From contig CM072152.1 of the NCBI GenBank assembly GCA_036850595.1, positions 5,289,640 to 5,353,639 of the forward strand: DNA of 64,000 bases, in the 5' to 3' direction. The first letter of the stretch is position 1; each line of letters opens with the position of its first letter. Origin of the DNA: Rhyacichthys aspro. Taxonomy: Eukaryota > Chordata > Actinopteri > Gobiiformes > Rhyacichthyidae. Below, in pieces: positions 38,171 to 64,000 of the stretch. The notes below the pieces were generated by a model. It ran no database searches. It had not been told where the DNA came from and saw only the letters and a program-made list of their open reading frames with translations. The position numbers and the translations under genes were made by a program.

Positions 38171-41100
38171 AGCTAATATCCTTATTACAATATTTAAAAA
38201 TGTTCTTGCATATCGCATGCTTTTCTAATTGTGGCGCCCTCATTTTAGGACATACTAAATTTTTTGAGTTCATTAAACTGTGCATGTAATGCTACTTGAT
38301 GGCAGTAGAAGGTGCTGTAGGGTAGACATGCACAGATTAGGGTCTTGTGTGGGGGGGTCAGGATCTCACTGTCCACCAACACACAGAGTAAAAAAAAAAA
38401 TTATCACATTTTAGGGCCTAATTAATTTTTACAATTTTTAATTGTACTGATCATATTAATCTATCAATTTTGAGTTTCAGGTTTATCGATGACACTCCCC
38501 ATCATGTAATAGCCCCAGCCGCAGGTAAACGCTTGTAGAACTCCCCTCTGCGATGTCAACACTATTCTGGTCAGGCCCATTAGCAGATGACTAGAGACTG
38601 GTAATACACTGTGGTGTTGTGCGCTAAATGCAGTGTGGGAGAAGTAGAGGATTGAGACGTACACGGTGGCAGCTGTCCGAGTGTCTGGCCCACTGCCGGG
38701 AAGTAGCACTTCTCTGGATGCCACGCTGATCCTTGTGTTACGTCTCGGAGAGAGTCCGAGGAGCACGGGGTCTCCCTCAGGACGCTCCTCACCTGCTCCT
38801 TCTGCAGCTTCGCACTGCTCTACGTCCCGGTCCCCACATAGCTGCGACTAGCTGTTAAATGTTGGCACGGTCCACAAGGAGCCGAGGGGTCCACAGCCTC
38901 CTATGTGCTGAAAAATCAAGACACGCAACATCACAGCACTGAATGAATGAATAATAATAACAGTTATTTCTTATATACATTATAGGACAGTTCACTTCAT
39001 CAGAGGAGAAACCAACACAGAAGAAAAGGAGCTTTAGAACTGAGGAATTCAAACACAGTTGCTGTCATTATGTCAGCTGTTGACACCTCACACTGGGACT
39101 CCCAAACATTTTCATACACCAGGGGACTACAACTGTCAGGTCGTTACTTCTGATTGTGACTGATTTTACTTCATTTATGCAGCATCTATAAACACGTTTG
39201 TGATAATGCTGCAATACCATAGTTTGCAGAACATGGGCTTGTGTGTGTTTTTTGGTGAAGCTAGTAGTTTTACTAGTTTTAATGACACTGTGACATTAAG
39301 ACAGAGTGAAAGTTATACATAAATGCCATGTTTGATTTAGGTATTCAAGACTTTTCACTCCATTCTCGTTCTTTTAAGTTTACCTTTTTGTGGCTTGAGG
39401 TGTTGTACAGCTTTAAAAGTATCTGCTGTGAACAATAAATGAAGAGAAATAATATTGCTGGTGTGGTTTAAAAACAGTAGAGAAGTAGCACTAGTAGTAG
39501 CAGTGCTTCTTTTGTGGTATTCTCTGAGTTAAGAAGCAGCTAGTCTCAAACCACATGCATAGATTGGTGAGTTTCAAGTCCACTGCTCACTGAGAGCTTA
39601 GAGCCCCACAAGTCTACTGTGACTGGGTTTTGCTGCTTGGTGAATAAATGACTAACATTAAGAACTATAAAATAAATGACAAACAAAAAAGATGTCATTC
39701 ATTCGTTTCTTTCACTGAATCTACTTCTTCATACTTTATTAAGATGATATTTGGCCTAAATGTAACTTGGCTATGATTCTGCCCGGCAACCAAGTGAACT
39801 AATTGAACTCAATTTGACCATATAACACATGTGCTTGTGTGTGTTTGAGCAGTTGCCCTGAACGACAGGTGACGTTGTCTTCCAGCAGAGGTGCTGATGG
39901 TGCTTGTGTGGAACTATGCACTTCAGTGAATGCATGTATGTATGTGCACATGTGTATAAAGGCACTATATGAGGGCCTGAAGCCTGTGTAAACTGTGAAA
40001 GAGCCGCCACACGTCCTGTTCAAATGCTTCTCATTGTGATAGCAGCTCAGTCTAAACTGCCATTATGACCAGAGAGGACTATGGCACCTGTAATACAGGA
40101 CATCTAACAAGGCCTCAACAGCACTGACAGTAAATTAACTTGAGATATGTCAGCTCTGACACTCAGATGCTCTCTGTCACTAAATGAAGGTCTCTCCCAG
40201 ACACTAGACAAGTTTCCCATCCAAGTCTATTTAAAGTCAAGAGACACTGTAGACATGGCACACTGCTTAAAACCAGCCTGTTCCCAAAAAGCTTCAAATT
40301 AAAGGTAAACATGTGCAGTGGTGCTGTGACTTTTACCATAACACCAAAAAGCAAATATCGACTACTGTGAAATAGAGGGATTAACTTTTAGCTTTACAAA
40401 ATGCCAATTGTCTCAATATCACGTTTCCACAAAACTGATATTTACAACAATTATAAAAACAGCCCTTTCAACCAAATAATCAAATAAAAGAGACATATCC
40501 CTTTTGTCTTATTTGGATGATAAAATGACATGATTAAATTATAGTATAATCCTGTTAATGTAACTATTGAAACATACTTAATGAAGTTTGTAAACAGCAT
40601 GTCCTTGATAACAATGTTAAATATATGTATGAATATATTATCAACATATTTTTTTATTTTTCCCTACTGAGACACAACAATAATTATTGTCTGACCAGCT
40701 CCCATCTGTCAAATGTGAAAACAGTTCCTGTTGGTTACAGAGAGACTTGGTGGATAGTGTATGGCATGAACAGAGCTGTGTTCACTTTACTTGAACTTAC
40801 AGTTTGGTGTCTTACAACAGAGGACTGTTGTTTCAGTGAAGCTGCTGAGTGATTTGTCTGTGCGGCCTTGTTAACCCGTTTTGCTGCTTTACGGGGTGGT
40901 GGGGGCATCGGCGGTTCTGGCAGGGGGGGCTCTCGCTGGGATCCTGGAGTGCGTCAGATTGTCTGCGGGCCTGTGTTTGGATAAGGCCGCGCACCCATTG
41001 TCTCTGATGCCCCAGCTGGGCCGAGGTATGCCTCCATGCTCCTGAAATAGAAGGACAGCTGAGGGCTGCCATGCATTCTGAGGGCAGGGCCGCTCAGGCG

Positions 41101-44100
41101 AGCCGGGCCACGCTGACTACACCACACCTCAATAACAATGAGCCAGTCCTATTGTCTGGAGCCACAGCTAATAGCAAGGTATCAAAGCCTGGTGGCTAAA
41201 AAACTGATTAGGTGCACGTTGTGTGGCTGATGCCTGTGTACGGCCGTGCATCTGCTGAAGAGTAATTGGGGCTTTAGAGAACGTTGGTGACACGCGTCTG
41301 TTCGTCTCCACTCTGATGAACCCATGGCTAAGACCTGAGCCCGCGCAGTTGCTGTAAGGTATTGTGGGCAAGCACGAGGCGATTACAGAAATATCCAGCA
41401 GCTATGAATGCTTTGATCCGAAATGAATTGCTGCTTCTATGCCCATTTTTAGGCCTCATCACTCAGTTCAGTTTAACATGGGACATTAGTGCTTAATCTC
41501 TAAGGTAAACAAAAGAACGACTGCATTAAATTAGAGAGATGTCTTTGTAAGCACGACACAAAGACCTTAAAATAAATTAAAAAAACGCAAAGGCCAGACA
41601 AAATTGTTGTGTATTTCAAAATAATTGTAAAATTTAATTTTAATTTTTAATTCTAAATTCTAATCTTTTAAATAATTTAATCCAAGTCCTCAAATAGCTA
41701 AGTCAGTGCTTTCAGTTATCCTTAAAATTATATGATTTAATGTAATATCAGCTAAATTAAATGGTCGCTTATAATTATGATAATACAATGTGAAATTTAA
41801 TGATCGATCAGAAAATGTATTAACAAAAATAAAAATATACATATATATCAAAATATACATTTCTCATTTGACTTTTCTCTAAATAACATAAAGAGGGTTT
41901 AGACATAAAAGAGACCTATTTTCTAGTATATAATAATATGGCTATAAATATATTGTATACGTGATGTGTGTGACTATAATGGAGGAGTCTGTTTACCTTT
42001 GTGGCTCTATTGTGGTGCCCCTGTTTCGGCCTCATTCCTGTCTGATAAACGCTGCCACCGGGGCTCAAACTAAACATGGAGTGGGAGATAAAGTGCAGTT
42101 AAACTGCACCCAGAGTGACTTCAGTCATAATTCCCAATCTGTGTGCATCCCTTTGCCTAAGCTCGCAGGCATTCTGTGCATGATGATCTAAAACAACTGT
42201 GAGCGACCCTCAGATCCAACCCTGATGCCCAAAATGTCATCTCTTTGCTCGCTCTGCACTGAATTGAAATGAACGCTTCGGTACCAGCATGTAAGCCCTT
42301 GGGCCTTCTTCTGTACGGGTCACTTTATCCTGGACAGTAATGAAAACCAGCACACATGTTTAATAGTACAAACAGGAGCAATAATGGGCTGAGCTGCATT
42401 AGGGCGTAAATGATTTTGGAGAACACTGGGGACGTAAGGAGAGCTGTTTCTTGAAGAAGTCAGCTGTTGCCGTGAGCAGCAGTGTGGCGGTGCAGAGAGA
42501 TGCAGAGCGGCATACACTCCACTACATGTGTGTGTTTATGTGCACTTATTTAAAGCCAGCAGCTCTGGGGACTTTGGGATTCATCTCCTCCTCATGTGTT
42601 ATCAGCATGCCAGCTTTTCAAATGTGCACCAAGTGACATAGTACATAAAGCAGTCACTGGCCCGCTCTCTGAAGAGCCCCTTGTCCCAGAATAGCACGGG
42701 CCCGCTCCTATCTCTCTGATGGCCGAGAAAGTTTAAGCCATCACGGCAACACCTCTCGGTCTGCCAGGCACACTGATAGCGCCATCAACAAAGATGGCTG
42801 CCGCGGTTGAAGCTTTGAAGTGTGCAGTTTGGTTTCTCATAAAGCTGCTATTTTAAAAGATTACAGTATCCTCAAAAATATCTTTAATGTGGTACAAGAA
42901 ATAGAAGTCATGTGGTGTATTACAGATATATCTCCAAATAAATGGTATTTAAGGCCAGTTAAATCACTCAAGGGACTACTGTAGCAGATGATCTGGTACT
43001 AACCAAACAAACTATTCCAAGTAACCTCAGTAATAACTTTTATGGATTTCAGTGTGATTTATTTCAGCTCTGTAAACTGAGAAGCCCATTGACACTTCAA
43101 ACGTGTGGATGGCTGTTTTGTTTTGACTGCTACACTGGTGGCCACAAACATTGTTGGTACAAAAACCACAGAGACACATTCTGAATGTATCCTTGAATGA
43201 GAATAATCCTAAAATACAGATGGAAGAGTGCATTTTTTGCATGCATTTTGTAAGTGATCAATCACATGTTTGGGACTGTCCTGCAAACTCTTATTAGTAT
43301 GCTCCTCCTGATGATAAGTGGAGATAATTTATGAACAAAATGCAGCCCCTTCAGTAAGTTAAAATGATATAAATTTCCTCTAAGGTGTGTAAATGTATAA
43401 TGTCTCAGTATATAATGGGGAAACATGATGGGTTTATCTCGTCAGCTTTTACAGAATCCAGCACAGTCCACAGTCGATCTCCCTATCAGGAATGCAGGAC
43501 TCTGGCTTTGTCTATTCTGAGAAACTGTGGTCCCCGTCCCCTCCCCCTGCACTGCACTCTCCCCTCACTCTGAAGGTCAGTCTGCTGGAGCCACGGCTCA
43601 GCGCTAAGAGCTCAGGCCAGAGAGAAGCAAGCTAAATGTGACAGCACAAACCAAAGCCATATGCACATATTTATCTGGAGTGCAAAGTGTTTATATTCTT
43701 CCACTGGCAAGACATTGAATTAAAGAAATCATATGTAATTCCTAATGTAAGCACAGCTTTACGGACAGTTGTCGCTTGTGCTTATAGACTTCATTGTGTG
43801 GAAGGAACCATGCGCCATGTTTATCTCTATTAATATAATGTTGTGTATTTTTAGTGGTGTGTTTAATGCCGCTCGGCTCCTGAAATAATCTCCTCTAAAG
43901 TTTCCTCCTCTGTGGCCACACACAATAGCAAACATCCTTGTGGCACTTCACAAAAACCTAGAGGCTGGTGTGAGTTCATGACCAAGTGACAGTTCATTTG
44001 TCTTTATTTCGATGATTTGGGCATTATTAATGCATTATCTGGTCGATTACTTTACATGAGAATTTGCACAAATTATATTGGTAAACAATGATGCTTCTTT

Positions 44101-44350
44101 CAGTCGGTGTTAAGTCAAAGAATGCTCCCCTACAGGGATGCTGCTATAATGCCACTCTCCCACTCCCCTGCACTGTGTACAGTGCACAAAATAACTGGGA
44201 TACAAAAATAGCCGCCTTGGGTTTAGCGCAATGACAAAAACGTAGCTTTCCTTTTGTGTCAATTGAGACAGGCGCGCAGCACCAATGGGCGCCGGAGGAG
44301 GTGGCATATGCTAATGAGGGACAAATGTCCACTGACCGTGACCTTGAGAC
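38171..44350. other. Gene-free region on the myh7b side
   Basis: No recognised gene. A GC- and CpG-richer island at about 38510-38850 has a minus-strand open stretch of about 120 codons with no known domain. Sequence at 39095-39140 (CTCCCAAACATTTTC) faintly recalls a hAT tip. 41580-41960 is very AT-rich. The part next to the promoter probably carries muscle regulatory sites, but none is clear enough to call. Confidence 0.45.
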
Positions 44351-44356
44351 GCACAC

Positions 44357-44362
44357 TATAAA
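44357..44362 (+). promoter_or_regulatory. TATA box of the myh7b promoter
   Basis: TATAAA about 325 bases upstream of the start codon. Transcription would begin near 44385-44395, giving a short non-coding exon 1 with a GTAGGT donor at 44423. Exon 2 begins after TTACCAG at 44616 and carries the ATG. Confidence 0.6.
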
Positions 44363-44681
44363 GCAGGCAACATCTCACACGGCTGTTATTTGGTTGTGGT
44401 CCGGGGGTCAGTGGAAACTTGGGTAGGTTCTCACTAAGGTTTTACGCGGCTTCACAGAGGCTTCACTTCATGAGTGAAGTTACAGAGGGACACTGTCCAG
44501 GGACATGTAGAGGGTTTCTTGCAGCTGATCTCCTTCATCACTTGTGGAAAATGTGACGTGAACACGAATAGTTTCCACACAAAACCAACTGTTGACCCTT
44601 TTGTTTTCTTACCAGAGGACGTCTCGTCAGTCCGCTGTGTGTCCCGTGTGCGGTGCCTGAGGCCGGAGAGAAACCGTCACC

Positions 44682-61770
<17,089 letters not shown>

Positions 61771-61870
61771 TGCTGAGGACGACCGCGGTGGACAAACATA
61801 TCAGAGGCAGGCAGCTGCAACAGCTGTAACTGTGTGGACACACCCCAATAAAGACTGTCAAACGCCTGAT
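61771..61870 (+). terminator. myh7b 3' UTR and polyadenylation signal
   Basis: Short 3' UTR after the stop at 61768-61770 with AATAAA at 61847-61852, followed by a T-rich segment, consistent with cleavage near 61870. Confidence 0.85.
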
Positions 61871-63411
61871 TGTGTCCCTGTTTTTATTTTCATTATAATA
61901 AAGGAAACTGTATGGATTTAAGAAGGCTTTATTATATTATCAACAGAGCTGTTAAATATGTGGAAATGAACTTTAATACCAGCGTTAGAAAGGAAACAGA
62001 AGTGGTAACAAAGTGAGTGTGAAATTAAATAAGATTCTTCTGTTTCAATGATAATACAGGGTTAGCTAAAACTCAAAAAGCACGAAGATGATTTTAGTCA
62101 TCTGATATTCTGCAATTTGCTGTGTCAATGTAAAAAAAAAAAAAAAAGATAGCTAACAAGATGGGGAGGATTCTAAAATGAGTTCAGGTTTATAGACAGG
62201 TGACAAAGATTTAAAGGAAAAAACCTGGTGATGTAAATCAAAAATGGATCCATCTCAAAGTAAAAGAAAGTAAAAAGAAGAAAAACCTATGAAGGACTTA
62301 TATTGTATCCTTCAGTGGAGAAACAGCTCACTAAACCTCCTCACACTAACTTTTCCTTTGACACATCATCCATTTGCAAAACACATCACTATAAGCTCTG
62401 CCAAGAAACTTTTAACTCTTATCTATAAACACTGTCAATACAATCATATTCCATCAGAAAGCACCACGTTTGGACCTGCACGGGCAGATCTTTACCCTTA
62501 AGTCAACATTTACAAATAAGCATGAATAATGATCTTATCATATGATGCAGCATGTTCCTGATACTGAGACACGTTTACAGTCTGATGATTAATATTGGAT
62601 AAGGAGCACCTCGTCAGATTGTGGAACTGCAAAGGGACCGATCACTGTTTTGGGCTTTCACATTTAAAGAGAGTAACCTTTAAAACTTGTGTTGAGTGAA
62701 AAGAGTGACTAAAGGAATGAATAATCCATAAACCCTATGAAAAGCAAACACCGCTGAAAGAGTACCCTGTGTCAGACCACGCTTTTAGGCATCCAGATAA
62801 GAAATAATGAGAAAAAACTTTAAATTCTAATTCTTCCATGTGTACACCCAATTAAAGACTTAAGACATGCTAAAAGAACACACAAAGCTAGAAAAAGGAG
62901 TTCCAGGGTTATTTAGCTCGAAATCCAAAAGAATAAAGACAAGGGGCTGCATCCTGAGGCGGCATCGTACTATGACGTCTGAAAATGCCCTTATACATTC
63001 ATAGGATTATGGATTCATGACATGCTGCGAATAGAACTGGATACAAGTTTAGTGTTTAGTGTGGAGATAAAACATGAGGTAGCTCTTTGACTGGACTGAT
63101 CAAAAAACAGCTCTACGTTCAGACTGAAGATGCAACAACTATGCAGACTGTGGCACATGCAAAGACAGATTGTCAATCTCAGCTTTAGATTTTGCAAATA
63201 AACAACATGAAAGTAATGAGACTTTCAAGATGAATGGATTCAAAGTGAAACATTTGATGGAGCCAGAACAATACTTGCTCTATTCACACTTGAGCCTGCA
63301 TAGTTTTATTTTCTTCCCAAAGCAACTCTTACAACTTCTGTTACAAAAATGAAGATGATTTAATGTGTTAAAATATAATAAACAATAAAAACATTTTAAT
63401 CTGTGCAATGG
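61871..63411. other. Intergenic DNA downstream of myh7b
   Basis: AT-rich, no exon or named repeat recognised on either strand. Confidence 0.5.
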
Positions 63412-64000
63412 TTTATTCTACAGTTTTACCAGAGCTAAAAGCCAGAAATCAACGTCCAATATTATAATAACCTGAAAAAAAAAAAAAAAAAAAAAAGAAT
63501 CCCTGGGTGAGCTTCTGAAGCCCGACGGAGTGGATGTATGGATTTGAGAGGAGCGTGATGATATTGGACGCGAGTAGAGCCAGAAGCACCGGTCAATGAC
63601 AGCCACTTAGGAAAAGAGAGACCAACAGAGACCCCTAGAGATGAAGTGAAGACACTACGGACTGGAGACCCCTCCCCTACAGGCCGGACAGTGGCACAGA
63701 TACAACCAGGCGTGTGCCTAATTATCCAACATACAATCTGTTGAATCGTACATCTTTTTCATAGACTTTTTTTTTTTTAATAGATTATATAAAAGGCTCC
63801 GTTTCAATTTCCCCTAAAGCGAACAACCAAAGCGATTTGCAAAGGTTCGTGAGTGTCTTTAAGTGTGTGATGGAGGGGGGGCCACGGGTTCATCCACCCC
63901 CCCATCGTGTGATGACGTCCAACATGCGAAAGGGACCGGCAGCAGACGGTGAGCGCTTCCATCCAGAGCGCGACCACAGAGCACCTCAGAGGAGTCCGTG
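63412..64000 (-). other. Possible 3' UTR of a minus-strand gene entering from the right
   Basis: A minus-strand AATAAA lies at 63417-63412. To its right, GC content rises through 63500-64000, unlike the preceding intergenic DNA. No protein domain is recognisable in any minus frame, so a 3' UTR is the most economical reading; a regulatory island is the alternative. Confidence 0.3.

Noticed and set aside
62530..62600. CTGA and TGATGA strings suggesting a snoRNA
   Set aside because: Box order and spacing are wrong and no closing stem forms.

Overview
The window is nuclear DNA from a ray-finned fish, most likely a percomorph teleost. All protein genes are vertebrate-type, split by short GT-AG introns. 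The repeats are typical of teleosts: a Tc1 transposon relic, a tRNA-derived SINE, a LINE tail, AGGGCTGCAC-type hAT-like elements and AT-rich microsatellites. Every gene below was assembled by hand from exon translation, reading phase and splice sites, so single boundaries may be off by a base or two.

Layout. 1-5039 (minus): the 5' part of top1 (DNA topoisomerase I), 13 exons read, the rest lying left of the window; an NRF1-type palindrome sits in its promoter. 5.2-6.7 kb: intergenic, with an old interspersed repeat. 7013-12358 (minus): a complete CYLD-like deubiquitinase of about 694 residues, shorter than classical CYLD but with its catalytic and zinc residues intact. 19137-19728 (minus): a small three-exon TP53INP family gene, probably tp53inp2, an autophagy regulator with an LC3-interacting motif, followed by a long possible 3' UTR containing perfect hairpins. 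22845-25079 (plus): snai1, a Snail-type zinc-finger repressor. 26.3-44.3 kb: an 18-kb stretch without a recognisable gene, holding transposon relics and presumably regulatory DNA. 44.36-61.85 kb (plus): a complete myh7b-type sarcomeric myosin heavy chain (43 coding exons, 1942 residues) hosting the microRNA mir-499 in an intron. 61.9-64 kb: downstream DNA, perhaps ending in the 3' UTR of a minus-strand neighbour.

The human counterparts TOP1, TP53INP2, SNAI1 and MYH7B all lie on chromosome 20, so the block is partly conserved; the CYLD-like gene is the exception. The genes do not form one pathway. The tightest functional pair is myh7b with its intronic mir-499, a known muscle myosin-microRNA unit controlling slow fibre identity. 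No wholly new system was found. The main points for follow-up are the shortened CYLD paralog, the paired stem-loops in myh7b intron 23, the hairpins and 25-base duplicate downstream of tp53inp2, and the tandem splice acceptors at myosin loop 2.
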